Counted from the first letter of the stretch, positions 44,001-53,061 are shown. The stretch: DNA of 64,000 bases from an uncultured Paracoccaceae bacterium (GCA_947500005.1 CANMQJ010000003.1:186001-250000), one strand, 5' to 3'. A program made the numbers and translations. Notes: generated from the letters alone by a model not told the origin.

Positions 44001-44817
44001 GCTGACCGATTGGCTGGAGACCGATCCGTTCCCCGCGGGCATCGACTGGCAATGGACGGGCGACCAGGAGGACCAGGCGGAGAGCCAGGCCTTCCTGCAA
44101 AACGCCTTTGCCGCCGCGCTGGGGCTGATGTTCGTGATCCTGCTGGCGCAGTTCAACAGTTTCTACAACGCCGTGCTGGTGCTGCTGGCGGTGGTGCTCT
44201 CCACGACCGGCGTGCTGATCGGGATGATGGTGATGGACCAGCCCTTCTCGATCATCATGACGGGCACGGGGATCGTGGCGCTGGCGGGGATCGTGGTGAA
44301 CAACAACATCGTTTTGATCGACACCTACCAGGAATATTCCGCCTACATGCCGCGGATCGAGGCGATCATCCGCACGGCCGAGGCGCGCATCCGCCCCGTC
44401 CTGCTGACCACGATCACGACGATGGCGGGCCTGATGCCGATGATGTTCGGCCTGAGCCTCGATTTCATCGGGGGCGGCTATTCCATCGACAGCCCCACTG
44501 CGCTCTGGTGGAAGCAGCTGGCGACGGCGGTGGTCTTCGGCCTGGGGATCGCGACGGTGCTGACGCTGGTGGTGACCCCCTCGCTGCTGGCGCTGCGGGT
44601 GTGGTTCTGGACCTATGTCTTTGCCCTGGGCCGGCTGCTGGCGCGGGTCACGCAGGGCCGGTCGAGCCGGATCGCGCGCGACATGGCGCTGTTCCGAAAG
44701 GCACGCCAGATGAAGGCGACCGAGATTATCTGGGACGACCTGTCGGAATACGACCCGCGACGCGAAAGCGCCCCCAACGCGCCGGGCCTGACCCCGCCGC
44801 TGCGCGCGGCGGAGTGA
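41041..44817 (+). CDS. RND efflux pump, unusually long
   Basis: Inner-membrane proton-driven exporter of 1258 residues, about 200 more than AcrB. It has the usual 12-segment core with two large periplasmic domains. Segment 4 motif GLILAVGMLVDGAIVVVEY near 395 includes the proton-relay Asp; the second-half counterpart has GIVVNNNIVLIDTY, where Asn replaces the usual acidic residues. Extra sequence is seen at about 505-600 (two added hydrophobic stretches between the halves) and at about 915-990 (a soluble insert in the second porter domain). Substrates are unknown. Confidence 0.93.
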   Translation: MTGIVDWAASRARMVMAFIVISLAVGAYSYIALPKEGEPDIEIPALFISVQFPGISAEDSESLLIKPMETELADLDGLKEMTSTAAENYAGVALEFEFGWDKTAIMADVRDAMNSAQAKFPEGAEQYSLNEINFSEFPIVIVNLTGEVPERTMARVAKELQDELEALDAVLEAGIAGNRDEMLEVVIDPLRLEAYNVTAAELINVVNNNNQLIAAGEVETDQGTFSVKIPSSFKTARDVYDLPVKVNGDRVVTMGELAQINYTFEDRAGTARFDGESTVALQVVKRKGFNLIDTVELVKATIAQAESDWPEELRAAVQVGTSNDQSRVVGSMVSQLEGSVLTAIALVMIVVLASLGSRAALLVGFAIPTSFLLCFAFLAAMGVSISNIVMFGLILAVGMLVDGAIVVVEYANKRIAEGVGPMHAYVEAAKRMFWPVISSTATTLCAFLPMLFWPGVPGEFMGMLPVTLIFVLSASLVVALIYLPVVGGVSGRISRVFSRVSDGLRARTPWIVRAALVPPALYGMFLGAMQMLNPSYLVPGNEDMVLGEVVGAAVFLLAAFASSITLGAAKIEFPQRKVAKGGGHTPFGHVIKFIAGNPVMPVVAIVAVFIAVYQVAFVIFPENSRGVEFFVESEPEQATTYVRARGNLSLAEKDEMVRAVEEIIAAHPAVVNVFSFAGEGGLNQNTGGASAPADTVGRVQFEIIPWEDRPTVSEPILGGRLSREVSAPEFDGDLVIDQLQAQLDTLPGFEADIEPLTGGPASAKPVHLRIKGDNWENLVSATQQAREKFETTPGLIKVEDSLPLPGIDWQIDVDVAKAGRYGADVATVGAMVQLVTRGILLGEMRPQDSDEEIEIRVRLPDRDRVLSTLDSLKVRTEDGLVPLSNFVARKPVEKLAEINRVDQTRYFDVKADVAPGLVKLVAGGPDGPERLAVLREGTDGDTVTRADGTSFEVVALTGADSLDEVREAASAEGAQFAPLNANERIEMLTDWLETDPFPAGIDWQWTGDQEDQAESQAFLQNAFAAALGLMFVILLAQFNSFYNAVLVLLAVVLSTTGVLIGMMVMDQPFSIIMTGTGIVALAGIVVNNNIVLIDTYQEYSAYMPRIEAIIRTAEARIRPVLLTTITTMAGLMPMMFGLSLDFIGGGYSIDSPTALWWKQLATAVVFGLGIATVLTLVVTPSLLALRVWFWTYVFALGRLLARVTQGRSSRIARDMALFRKARQMKATEIIWDDLSEYDPRRESAPNAPGLTPPLRAAE

Positions 44818-44835
44818 AAGGCGGGAAAAGCGGCT

Positions 44836-44906
44836 TAGGGTGGGTTTGCAACCCACCGCCCCGCGACGCGGCCGCGCGCCAAACGGTGGGGTGAAACCCC
44901 ACCCTA
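44836..44906. repeat. twin-hairpin REP/BIME-like element
   Basis: GGTGGGTT-TGC-AACCCACC (44839-44857) and GGTGGGGT-GAA-ACCCCACC (44885-44903) are two perfect hairpins 27 bases apart, bounded by TAGGGTGGG and CCCACCCTA. This is the layout of a REP pair (BIME). It lies between the convergent pump and ABC-exporter genes and may also end transcription. No RAYT transposase is in the window. Confidence 0.7.
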
Positions 44907-44943
44907 CGGAGATCGGTGAGGGCGGTGCAGGCAGCCCCGCCGG

Positions 44944-46752
44944 TCAGGCGGCGTCGTCGGATTGCTGCCGCGACCAGAGCTGTGCGTAACGCCCGGCGCG
45001 GGCCAGCAGGTCCGCATGTGTTCCCTGCTCGACGATCTCGCCCTTTTCCAGAACGACGATGCGGTCGGCCTCGGCCACGGTGCTCAGCCGGTGGGCGATG
45101 GTGATGACGGTGCGCCCCTCGCCCGCGCGGGCCAGCGCGCCCTGGATCTCGCCCTCGGTATCGGTGTCGAGCGCCGAGGTCGCCTCGTCCAGCAGCAGGA
45201 TGGGCGGGTTCTTGAGCAGGGTGCGGGCGATGCCCACGCGCTGTTTCTCGCCGCCCGAGAGTTTCAGGCCCCGTTCGCCCACCTTGGTGTCATAGCCTTC
45301 GGGCAGGGTTATGATGAACTCGTGGATCTGGGCGGCGCGGGCGGCGGCCTCGATCTGCTCCTCGGTCGCGTTTTCCTGGCCATAGGCGATGTTGTAGCGG
45401 ATCGTGTCGTTGAAGAGCACGGTATCCTGGGGGACCACGCCGATATTTGCATGCAGGCTTTCCTGCGTCACGTCGCGGATATCCTGCCCGTCGATCTTCA
45501 GCGCACCTTTGGTCACATCGTAGAAGCGGAACAGAAGCCGACCGATAGTGGATTTGCCGGAGCCGGTGGCACCGACGATGGCGACGGTCTGCCCGGCCGG
45601 CACGGTGAGCGAGACACCATGCAGGATCTCGCGTTCGGGGTCATAGCCGAAATGCACGTCCTTCAGCGTGATCTCGCCCCCCGTCACCTTGAGCGGTTTG
45701 GCCCCCGGCTTGTCCTCGACCTCGGCCGGTTGTTCGAGCAGCACGAACATCTCGCCCATGTCGACGAGGCTCTGCCGGATCTCGCGATAGACGGTGCCGA
45801 GGAAGTTGAGCGGCACGGTGATCTGGATCATGTAGGCGTTGACCATGACGAAATCGCCCACCGTCAGCGTGCCGTCCTGCACCCCCAGCGCGGCCAGCAC
45901 CATCACCCCGATCAGCCCGCAGGTGATCAGGAGGCTTTGCCCGAAATTGAGGAAGGCCAGCGAATAGGCGGTCTTGAGCGCGGCCCCCGCATAGGCGCGC
46001 ATCGACACGTCATAGCGTTGAGCTTCGCGCTCTTCGGCGTTGAAATACTTGACTGTTTCGTAGTTAAGCAGGGAATCGATGGCGCGCTGGTTCGCCTCGG
46101 TATCCTGCTCGTTCATCTCGCGGCGCAGCTTCACCCGCCATTCGGTAACGGCGAAGGTGAACCAGATGTAGATGGCGATGGTCACCGCGACGACCAGCAG
46201 ATAGCGGATGTCGAACAGCGCGACGAGGACGACACCCACCAGTAGCAGTTCGAGGATCAGAGGACCGATCGAGAAGAGCAGGAAGCGCAGCAGGAAATCC
46301 ACGCCCTTGACCCCGCGTTCGATGATCCGGCTGAGCCCGCCGGTTCGCCGCGTGATGTGATAGCGCATCGACAGGCGGTGGATATGGCGGAAGGTCTCGA
46401 GCGCCAGGGCGCGGAGCGCGCGTTGCCCCACCGGGGCGAACATCGCGTCGCGCAGTTGCTGGAAGCCCGTGTTCATCATGCGCGAGACGCCATAGGCCAC
46501 GGTCAGCCCCACCGCGCCAAGCGCCAGCGGCGGCACGCCCTCGCCCGCCAGCGCGTCCACCGCGCCCTTGTAGAGGATGGGCGTGTAAACGGCGATCAGC
46601 TTGGCCAGGACCAGCATCACCATGGCCAGGATCACGCGGCGCTTGACCCAGGTCTCGCCCGGCGGCCAGAGATAGGGGGCGACCTTGCGGATGGTCCGCC
46701 AGCCCGAGCGGCGCTCGGCCTCGGCGGTCAGATCGGTATCGGTGGGGGCCAA
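44944..46752 (-). CDS. Atm1-type ABC exporter (fused permease-ATPase)
   Basis: Inner-membrane half-transporter of 602 residues of the ABCB7/Atm1 group, linked to export of glutathione-type sulfur or metal conjugates. The membrane domain with six segments covers about 35-330 and contains the group marker NYETVKYFNAE near 235. The ATPase has GATGSGKST near 400, LSGGEKQRVGIART and LLLDEATSALD. The start is a TTG with GGAG six bases upstream. Confidence 0.92.
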   Translation of the reverse strand: MAPTDTDLTAEAERRSGWRTIRKVAPYLWPPGETWVKRRVILAMVMLVLAKLIAVYTPILYKGAVDALAGEGVPPLALGAVGLTVAYGVSRMMNTGFQQLRDAMFAPVGQRALRALALETFRHIHRLSMRYHITRRTGGLSRIIERGVKGVDFLLRFLLFSIGPLILELLLVGVVLVALFDIRYLLVVAVTIAIYIWFTFAVTEWRVKLRREMNEQDTEANQRAIDSLLNYETVKYFNAEEREAQRYDVSMRAYAGAALKTAYSLAFLNFGQSLLITCGLIGVMVLAALGVQDGTLTVGDFVMVNAYMIQITVPLNFLGTVYREIRQSLVDMGEMFVLLEQPAEVEDKPGAKPLKVTGGEITLKDVHFGYDPEREILHGVSLTVPAGQTVAIVGATGSGKSTIGRLLFRFYDVTKGALKIDGQDIRDVTQESLHANIGVVPQDTVLFNDTIRYNIAYGQENATEEQIEAAARAAQIHEFIITLPEGYDTKVGERGLKLSGGEKQRVGIARTLLKNPPILLLDEATSALDTDTEGEIQGALARAGEGRTVITIAHRLSTVAEADRIVVLEKGEIVEQGTHADLLARAGRYAQLWSRQQSDDAA

Positions 46753-46831
46753 AATTCACTCCGCCTGCCTTGCTGCGGCCATAGATAACCCATGCGGGCC
46801 GAGGAGCCAGCGGAAAGTGGCCCTGCCGCGA

Positions 46832-48853
46832 TCATTCCGGCAGGGTGAAGATCTGGCCGGGATAGATCAGGTCCGGATCGCGGATGTCGTCGCGATTGGC
46901 CTCGAACACCTTGACGTAGAGGATGCCCTCGCCATAGCGCTCGCGCGAGATCGCCCAGAGCGTGTCGCCATGTTGCACTGTGACGGCCTGAATGGGCGGC
47001 GTTCCGGGCGCGACGCCGGGTTCGGAGACGGGCGGCCGGAGCGCCTCGGGCGGTTCACGCTTGAAGGGCGTCTCGATCCGGCTGACCACCGCGCCGGCGG
47101 CGTCGAGCTCGTCGAGGCGCAGCGTGTAGATCCCCGGGTCGATCCCCGGCACCTCGGCCCGCCAGGCCCCGTCGGTCCCGGCGGGGATGTCGGACACCGC
47201 CCTGTTGTCGACATAGACGCGCACGGTCGAGCCGCTCTGCGCGCGGCCCGACAGCCGCACCTCGCCCAGGTCGGAATAGCCTATGGTATCGAGCGCGACC
47301 TGGTCCCGGCTGACCGCCGGATCGCCTTGTGCGGGCTGCACAAGGTCCACCCCCTCGCGGCCCGAGCGCAGAATGGCCACGGGGCCGCTGTCGGCTGCCG
47401 CTTCGGGCTTGGCGGCCGGGCGCGGTTCCCGCGGTTCGGTTCCAGGTTGCTGGGCCTGTGCAAGCCGGGCGGGCTCCGGTTCCTCGGCAGCACTCTCGCC
47501 GGTCCGAGGCGCCGTTTCGGCGGTGCTGGCCGGCGTTTCGGCCTCTGGCTTCTCGGCCACCCGCTCCGCCTGCTGTTCGATCGTCCGGGAGGGCGGCCCC
47601 TCCTCGGCTTCGGCGGCCGGCGCCTGCACGATCCGCTCGGCGGGGGCCTGTTGCGGGGCCGCCGGACGCGCCTGCGGGCGGGTTTGCGGGACCGTCTGCA
47701 GCGCGGGCTCGGCTTCGGGTTCGGCCTGCGCGAGGGTCGTTTCGGCTGGCTGTTCGGGTGTGCCCTCCTCCGGTGCCTCGCCCGCCAGTTCGGCGGACTG
47801 GCGCTCAGGGCCGGGGGTCGTGTCGGGCTGCGCGGCGGCAGGCCCGGTCGCCTCGGCAATCGCTTCCTCGCGCGGCGCAGCGGGCTGTGACGCCTCCGCT
47901 TCGGGTTGCGGTTCGGGCATGGCAGGCTGCGGTTCCGGCGCGGCTTCCGGGGCGGGTTCCGGCGCTGCTTCTGGTGCGGGTTCGGCCGCTGCGAGCTGCT
48001 CCGGCTCGGCGGGGGCCGGGGCGGGCAAGGCGGCGATCAGGTAATCGTCGGACAGCACGGACTGACCAGACATTTCTGCCTTAAGAACAAGGTCCTGCGC
48101 CTTGTCGTTAAAGGGGATTGTCAGGAACTCGGCAAAGCTTCCGGTCGATTTGAACCGGTGCAACTCGACCCCGTTGAGCAGGATCGCCACCTCCGAGCCC
48201 GGCGCGGCGCGGCCCGACAGAAGCGCTGTGCCGTCCGGTTCGACATAGATCTGGTCGAGCGAGGGCGCCTCGAGCTGCGGTTCGGGCTCCGCCTGCGTCT
48301 GAGCGGCTTCGGGCGCGGTCGTGGCCTGCTGCGGGCTGTCGGCGGGTGCCGAAAGCGCCGCGGTTTCCGTCTGCCCCGCCGCGTCGGCCTTGGTCGCCGT
48401 CCCTGCCGCGGGCGTGTCGGCTGGCCCGGCGGCCTTTTCCTTCGTCCGGTCGCGCGGTTCCAGCTCGGGCGTCTCGGGCGCGGCCGGTTGCGGTGCCGCT
48501 TCGGTCAGCCGCGCGCCGGTCTCCGCCAGGGGTTGGGGCGCGGTGCCGCTGTCAGGCTGCGCGGCGATCTCGGGGCCGGTTTGCGGCACCTCTGGCGCGG
48601 GCGGTTCCTGGGGCTGGGTTTGCGCAACCTCGGCCCCCGCTCGTGCGGGCGGTTCCGTGGCCGCAGGCTCGGCGGGCGCGGAGGGTGCGGGCGCATCGGC
48701 CGTCCGCGGCACCTCTGCCGGCGCGGCCTCTTCCCCGCCCGGGGAGAAGACCCCGGCGGAATAGAGCGCCGCCACCGCGACAAGCGCTGCCACGCCCGCA
48801 AGCGCGCCCCAGGCAAAAGTGCCGGTTGCGCCGCCTTCCCCATCGGCTGCCAT
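46832..48853 (-). CDS. LysM protein with long Pro/Ala/Glu-rich region
   Basis: Membrane-anchored envelope protein of 673 residues. One hydrophobic segment (about 13-35) follows a short cytoplasmic start. Most of residues 40-500 is low-complexity Pro/Ala/Glu/Gln, broken by a folded unit near 200-290 (IYVEPDGTALLSGRAAPGSEVAILLNG) that is repeated near 535-615 (GEVRLSGRAQSGSTVRVYVDN), both Ig-like. A single LysM domain ends the chain (VQHGDTLWAISRERYGEG). It likely binds peptidoglycan; a more exact role is unknown. Confidence 0.88.
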   Translation of the reverse strand: MAADGEGGATGTFAWGALAGVAALVAVAALYSAGVFSPGGEEAAPAEVPRTADAPAPSAPAEPAATEPPARAGAEVAQTQPQEPPAPEVPQTGPEIAAQPDSGTAPQPLAETGARLTEAAPQPAAPETPELEPRDRTKEKAAGPADTPAAGTATKADAAGQTETAALSAPADSPQQATTAPEAAQTQAEPEPQLEAPSLDQIYVEPDGTALLSGRAAPGSEVAILLNGVELHRFKSTGSFAEFLTIPFNDKAQDLVLKAEMSGQSVLSDDYLIAALPAPAPAEPEQLAAAEPAPEAAPEPAPEAAPEPQPAMPEPQPEAEASQPAAPREEAIAEATGPAAAQPDTTPGPERQSAELAGEAPEEGTPEQPAETTLAQAEPEAEPALQTVPQTRPQARPAAPQQAPAERIVQAPAAEAEEGPPSRTIEQQAERVAEKPEAETPASTAETAPRTGESAAEEPEPARLAQAQQPGTEPREPRPAAKPEAAADSGPVAILRSGREGVDLVQPAQGDPAVSRDQVALDTIGYSDLGEVRLSGRAQSGSTVRVYVDNRAVSDIPAGTDGAWRAEVPGIDPGIYTLRLDELDAAGAVVSRIETPFKREPPEALRPPVSEPGVAPGTPPIQAVTVQHGDTLWAISRERYGEGILYVKVFEANRDDIRDPDLIYPGQIFTLPE

Positions 48854-48989
48854 GGTCCGTTCATCCCCCGTGATGGGAACGGGCCGGGGCGCTTTTGCCC
48901 GGGCCAGCCCCCGCAGTGTTGAGCCAATCTAGCAATCCAGCTATCAGGGGTCAAAATAATGCCATGTGCAAGCGCAGAAAGGCCTTGGA

Positions 48990-49541
48990 ATGACCCTGAA
49001 ATCTGTCTGTGTGTATTGCGGGTCACGGCCCGGAGCGAACCCTGCCCATGCCCGGGCGGCCAAGGCCTTTGGCACGGCGCTGGCGCGGGAAGGTTGGCGG
49101 CTGGTCTACGGCGCCGGCGATGTCGGGCTGATGGGAGAGGTCGCGCGCGCAGCACAGGCGGCGGGCGGCGAGACCTTCGGCGTGATCCCGGTGCACCTGA
49201 TGCAGCGCGAGGTGGGCAAGCGCGACCTGACTCGCTTCGTCATCACCGAGACCATGCACGAACGCAAGAAGGTGATGATCATGAATGCCGATGCGGTCGT
49301 GGTGCTGCCGGGCGGTCCGGGGTCGCTGGACGAGCTGTTCGAGGCGCTGACCTGGCGGCAGCTGGGCCTGCATGACAAGCCGATCCTTGTGATGAACGTC
49401 GAGGGCTACTGGGACGGGCTGCGCACGCTGGTGGACCGGACAGTCGAGGAAGGCTTCGCCGACGCCTCGCTGGCCGGCTACCTGACCTGGGTCGAGGATC
49501 CCGAGGCCGCCATGGCCGCCCTGCGCGAGGCCCTGTCCTGA
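48990..49541 (+). CDS. LOG-family (TIGR00730) nucleotide phosphoribohydrolase
   Basis: Cytoplasmic protein of 183 residues of the LOG family, which cleaves nucleoside monophosphates (cytokinin-type in plants) to base and ribose phosphate. The start strand VCVYCGSRPG, the YGAGDVGLMG loop and the catalytic PGGPGSLDELFE motif are present; the usual Thr of PGGxGT is Ser. The ATG at 48990 is used with AAAGG upstream. Its 3' end overlaps the convergent rarD gene by 64 bases. Confidence 0.9.
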   Translation: MTLKSVCVYCGSRPGANPAHARAAKAFGTALAREGWRLVYGAGDVGLMGEVARAAQAAGGETFGVIPVHLMQREVGKRDLTRFVITETMHERKKVMIMNADAVVVLPGGPGSLDELFEALTWRQLGLHDKPILVMNVEGYWDGLRTLVDRTVEEGFADASLAGYLTWVEDPEAAMAALREALS

Positions 49542-50410
49542 CGGAAAGCGCCCAGCGAGTAGAGCGCGACCGCCGCCCAGATCAGCGCGAAGGCCGCCTG
49601 GTGGACCGGTGAGAACGCCTCGCCGAAGAGGATCACGGCGCAGAGAAATTGCAGCGTGGGGTTGATGTATTGCAGCACCCCCACGGTGGACATCGCCACG
49701 CGCCGCGCCGCCGCCGAGAACAGGATCAGCGGCGAGGCGGTGAGCGGGCCGGACAGCATCAGCAGCAGGCTGTCCTGCATCGAGGCGCCGAAGGCCCCCG
49801 ACCCCTCGCCATAGATGCCGCCATGCCGCGCGGCCAGCAGCGCCAGAGCGAAGGGCGCGACCACAGCGACCTCGGCCGTGACAGAGACGACCGGACCCAG
49901 CGGCAGGCCGTTCTTGATCAGCCCGTAAAGCCCGAAGGTCACCGCCAGCGCGAGCGAGATGTAAGGCGCAACGCCCAGACCCAGGGTCAGCACCGAGACA
50001 CCGGCAAAGGCCAGGGCGATGGCGGCCCATTGCAACCGGCCCAGCTTCTCGCCCAGCACGAAGCGGCCCAGCAGCACGGCGACCAGCGGGAATATGTAAT
50101 AGCCAAGGCTGGTTTCGGTGTTCCGCCCGATCTGGGTGGCGAAGATGAACAGGAACCAGTTGGTCGAGATCATCGCCGAGGCGAGCGCGATCGTGGCGAT
50201 GCGGCGCCCGCCCGAGAAGGCCGCGCGCAGCACCGGCAGCCGGCCCTGCACGGCCAGGACGCCCGCGAAGAAGACGAGCGACCAGGTGATGCGGTGGGCC
50301 ATGACCTCGGGCGCGGGGATATGGGAGAGCAGCTTGTAATAGATGGGCGACAGGCCCCAGATCGTACAGGCGCCGATCATCGCCAGAATGCCCTTGGTCG
50401 TTTCGCTCAT
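49478..50410 (-). CDS. rarD: RarD-type EamA transporter
   Basis: Inner-membrane drug/metabolite superfamily protein of 310 residues with ten hydrophobic segments and an internal duplication. The first segment ILAMIGACTIWGLSPIYYKL and AHRITWSLVFF match RarD. GGAG lies six bases before the ATG. Substrate is unknown; RarD was first linked to chloramphenicol sensitivity. Its coding end overlaps the LOG gene. Confidence 0.9.
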   Translation of the reverse strand: MSETTKGILAMIGACTIWGLSPIYYKLLSHIPAPEVMAHRITWSLVFFAGVLAVQGRLPVLRAAFSGGRRIATIALASAMISTNWFLFIFATQIGRNTETSLGYYIFPLVAVLLGRFVLGEKLGRLQWAAIALAFAGVSVLTLGLGVAPYISLALAVTFGLYGLIKNGLPLGPVVSVTAEVAVVAPFALALLAARHGGIYGEGSGAFGASMQDSLLLMLSGPLTASPLILFSAAARRVAMSTVGVLQYINPTLQFLCAVILFGEAFSPVHQAAFALIWAAVALYSLGAFRQDRASRRAAMAASGSSTQVR

Positions 50411-50550
50411 CCGCCGCTCCTTTGCCCGTGCTTCCTGCGCTCCGGGGACGGAAAAGGCAAGGGGGCCGCCGATCGCTCAGCGCCCCGCGGGGTTGCGCGG
50501 GGCCGGTGCCGTCCTGATATTGGGACAAACGGTTCTCAAGAGGCATCCCG

Positions 50551-51570
50551 ATGCAGGCATATTCCCTTCTCGATCTTTCGCCGATCCCCGAGGGCGGCAG
50601 CGCGCGCGACGCGCTCGGCAACTCGGTCGAACTGGCGCAGCTGGCCGAGCGGATGGGCTATACCCGCTACTGGCTGGCCGAACATCACAACATGCCCGGC
50701 ATCGCCAGCGCAGCGACCTCGGTGGTGATCGGCCATGTCGCGGGCAAGACCCGGACGATCCGCGTGGGCGCGGGCGGTATCATGCTGCCCAACCATGCGC
50801 CGCTGGTCGTGGCCGAGCAGTTCGGCACGCTCGAGACGCTCTATCCCGGCCGGATCGATCTGGGCCTGGGCCGCGCGCCCGGAACCGACATGGCCACGGC
50901 GCGCGCGCTGCGCCGGCACATGGCACCCGAGGATGCGTTCCCGCAGGACGTGATCGAGCTGCTGGGCTATCTCCATGCCGAACCGGGATCGGCACCGGTG
51001 CGCGCCATTCCCGGCGAGGGCACCCATGTGCCGGTCTGGATTCTGGGGTCGAGCCTCTACGGCGCGCAGCTTGCCGCGCATCTGGGGCTGCCCTATGCCT
51101 TCGCCTCGCATTTTGCGCCGGCCATGCTTGAGGAAGCGCTGGAGATCTACCGCAGCCGGTTCGAGCCGTCCTCCTGGCTCGATGCGCCCTACGCGATGGT
51201 GGCCGCCGGGGTCTGCGCCGCCGACACGGATGCCGAGGCGGAGTACCTTCGCAGCTCGCAGCTTCTGGCCTTTGCCCGGCTCAGGACCGGCCGCCCGGGC
51301 CCCCTGCCCCGGCCGGTGCGCGACATCGCGGCCGAGATCCCCCCGCCGGTGATGGCGCAGGTGCGCGCGGCGCTGTCGGTCTCGGCCACCGGCAGCCGCG
51401 AGACGGTGGCGCGCGGGCTGCGCGAGATCGTCGAGCGGCACCGCCCGGACGAGCTGATGGTGACCGGCATGATCCACGACCACGCCGCAAGACTGCGCAG
51501 CTTCGAGATTGCGGGCGAGGTGCTGGGCCAGCTCTGCGCCCCTGCCGAACCCGCCGCCGCACGGGCCTGA
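50551..51570 (+). CDS. luciferase-like flavin-dependent monooxygenase
   Basis: Cytoplasmic FMN-dependent enzyme of 339 residues of the bacterial luciferase-like group. The barrel start [29 protein letters not shown] near 50 and [13 protein letters not shown] near 108 are characteristic of the YceB/LLM group related to alkane or sulfonate monooxygenases. The true substrate is unknown, and no reductase gene is adjacent. AAGAGG precedes the ATG. Confidence 0.9.
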   Translation: MQAYSLLDLSPIPEGGSARDALGNSVELAQLAERMGYTRYWLAEHHNMPGIASAATSVVIGHVAGKTRTIRVGAGGIMLPNHAPLVVAEQFGTLETLYPGRIDLGLGRAPGTDMATARALRRHMAPEDAFPQDVIELLGYLHAEPGSAPVRAIPGEGTHVPVWILGSSLYGAQLAAHLGLPYAFASHFAPAMLEEALEIYRSRFEPSSWLDAPYAMVAAGVCAADTDAEAEYLRSSQLLAFARLRTGRPGPLPRPVRDIAAEIPPPVMAQVRAALSVSATGSRETVARGLREIVERHRPDELMVTGMIHDHAARLRSFEIAGEVLGQLCAPAEPAAARA

Positions 51571-51591
51571 GGCCACATCGCGCCGCGACCT

Positions 51592-51666
51592 CCGCGCGCA
51601 ACGCGCGGCCCGGCCCAACCCCGAGGAGAGCGCCCGCAAGGGCGGTCCCGCAGGGGGCGGGAGCGC
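51592..51666 (+). repeat. GC-rich 3' repeat, family B, copy 1
   Basis: Three short hairpins (CCGCGCG-CAA-CGCGCGG, CGCCC-GCAA-GGGCG, CCCGC/GCGGG) around GCCCGGCCCAACC. It starts 22 bases after the luciferase-like gene. A diverged inverted copy lies at 54138-54214. Confidence 0.6.
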
Positions 51667-51692
51667 CACCGGTGCGGGCGTCATGCCAAGGA

Positions 51693-53015
51693 TCAGGCAG
51701 AGGGCCTGTCCAGCACGAGGGGCGCTGTGAGGTAACGCGACAGGTCCGATGCGGCGCCCCCGCGCCTGAGCAAGGTCCAGATCGCGTCGGCGGGTTTGCC
51801 GCCGATCAGCTTTGCGGCCTTGCCGCGCACCCGCTCCTCGCGCGCCGCCAACGACAGCGGCGCCTGCAGGTCGTGCCGCGCCTCGCGCTCCTGCCCGTCG
51901 CGGCGCAGCAGGTGCAGCACAGCCTCCGTCTCGCTCAGGCTCTCGTCCTCTTCCACCGTGATCCGGTCGCGTAAATCCTGCATCCGCGGATCGGCGCAAA
52001 GCGCGTCGCTGTAACTGTCGAGCCGCGCGGTGTCATATCCCAGGGCCCGCATCGCCAGCACCGTGCGATAGGAGAACTTGGCCCCCAGCCCGGTCTCGGG
52101 CGCGGGCTGGTTGCACACGCTCATCCAGCGCGGATGGGTGCGCACGCTCAGCCGCTCCAGCTCGGGCTCGGCGATGTCCAGCTCTCGCGCGGCCTCGAGC
52201 GCGGCATGCAGCCCGTGACAGCAGGCGTGGAACTTGTGGCTGACCTCCTCGAAGAACCAGCCCTGCCCCAGCCCCTCCAGCGCGGCCTCCAGATCGCCGG
52301 CCCCGTGATGGGTGGCGCCGAAGCCGTAAGCTCCCTCCATCGCGGCCGGATTGGCGTCGAAGCCCAGCCGCACCAGCTGCACCGCCTCGACCCCCGCCGC
52401 CGCCGCGATCCCGGCATTGTAGGGCTTGCCCATCGTCCCGAACTGCGCCTTGAGGCCGGCCGCGCGGGTCGCGGTCAGGCCCAGCACCTGCGCCATCTGC
52501 GCCGGACGCAGCCCGGCCAGCCGCCCGACCGCCGCCGCCGCGCCGAAGGCCCCCGCCGTTGCCGTCTGGTGAAACCCCGCCTGGTAATGCCCGCGCCCCA
52601 GCCACAGGCCCACGCGCACCGACAGCTCCATGCCCACCAGCGCGGCCTCGAGCAGTTCGACCAGGCTCTGCCCGTTCGCCTCGGCCCAGGCCATCGCGGC
52701 CGGGAACACCGCCACCGAAGGGTGCCCGATATGGGCGAAATGCGTGTCGTCGTAATCGAGCGCGTGCGAGATCGTGCCATTGACCAGCGCAGCCCCCCGC
52801 ATGGGCGCGGCGCCCGTGCCGAAGAGCGTCGCCTGCGCGGCGCCGCCCTCTTCCAGCACCATGGTCCGGGTGATGCGCGCCACCGGCTCGGCAGCGCCCG
52901 CGCGGCCCACCGCGACCCAGTCGAGCGCCGAGAGCGAGGCCACCAACCGCGCGGCGGAGGTGGTCGAGACGGGGCCGGCGGCGAAACCGGCAAGGGCCTG
53001 GGTCAGATCGCGCAT
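51693..53015 (-). CDS. MmgE/PrpD-family protein
   Basis: Cytoplasmic protein of 440 residues in the 2-methylcitrate dehydratase/cis-aconitate decarboxylase family. Markers are the segment NGTISHALDYDDTHF near 75 with the catalytic-type Asp/His and the SHKFHACCHGLHAALE block near 260. PrpD partners (prpB, prpC) are absent, so the substrate is open. The ATG at 53015 is used, with AGGA about nine bases upstream; two earlier starts are possible. Confidence 0.88.
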   Translation of the reverse strand: MRDLTQALAGFAAGPVSTTSAARLVASLSALDWVAVGRAGAAEPVARITRTMVLEEGGAAQATLFGTGAAPMRGAALVNGTISHALDYDDTHFAHIGHPSVAVFPAAMAWAEANGQSLVELLEAALVGMELSVRVGLWLGRGHYQAGFHQTATAGAFGAAAAVGRLAGLRPAQMAQVLGLTATRAAGLKAQFGTMGKPYNAGIAAAAGVEAVQLVRLGFDANPAAMEGAYGFGATHHGAGDLEAALEGLGQGWFFEEVSHKFHACCHGLHAALEAARELDIAEPELERLSVRTHPRWMSVCNQPAPETGLGAKFSYRTVLAMRALGYDTARLDSYSDALCADPRMQDLRDRITVEEDESLSETEAVLHLLRRDGQEREARHDLQAPLSLAAREERVRGKAAKLIGGKPADAIWTLLRRGGAASDLSRYLTAPLVLDRPSA

Positions 53016-53061
53016 GGCCTGCATCCTAGCCAAGCCCCGGCCCGGGTAAAGACGGAAAGCC

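Noticed and set aside
41272..44856. Long minus-strand open frame opposite the RND pump gene
   Set aside because: Antisense shadow of a strong gene, with low-complexity His/Arg-rich sequence and no ribosome site.
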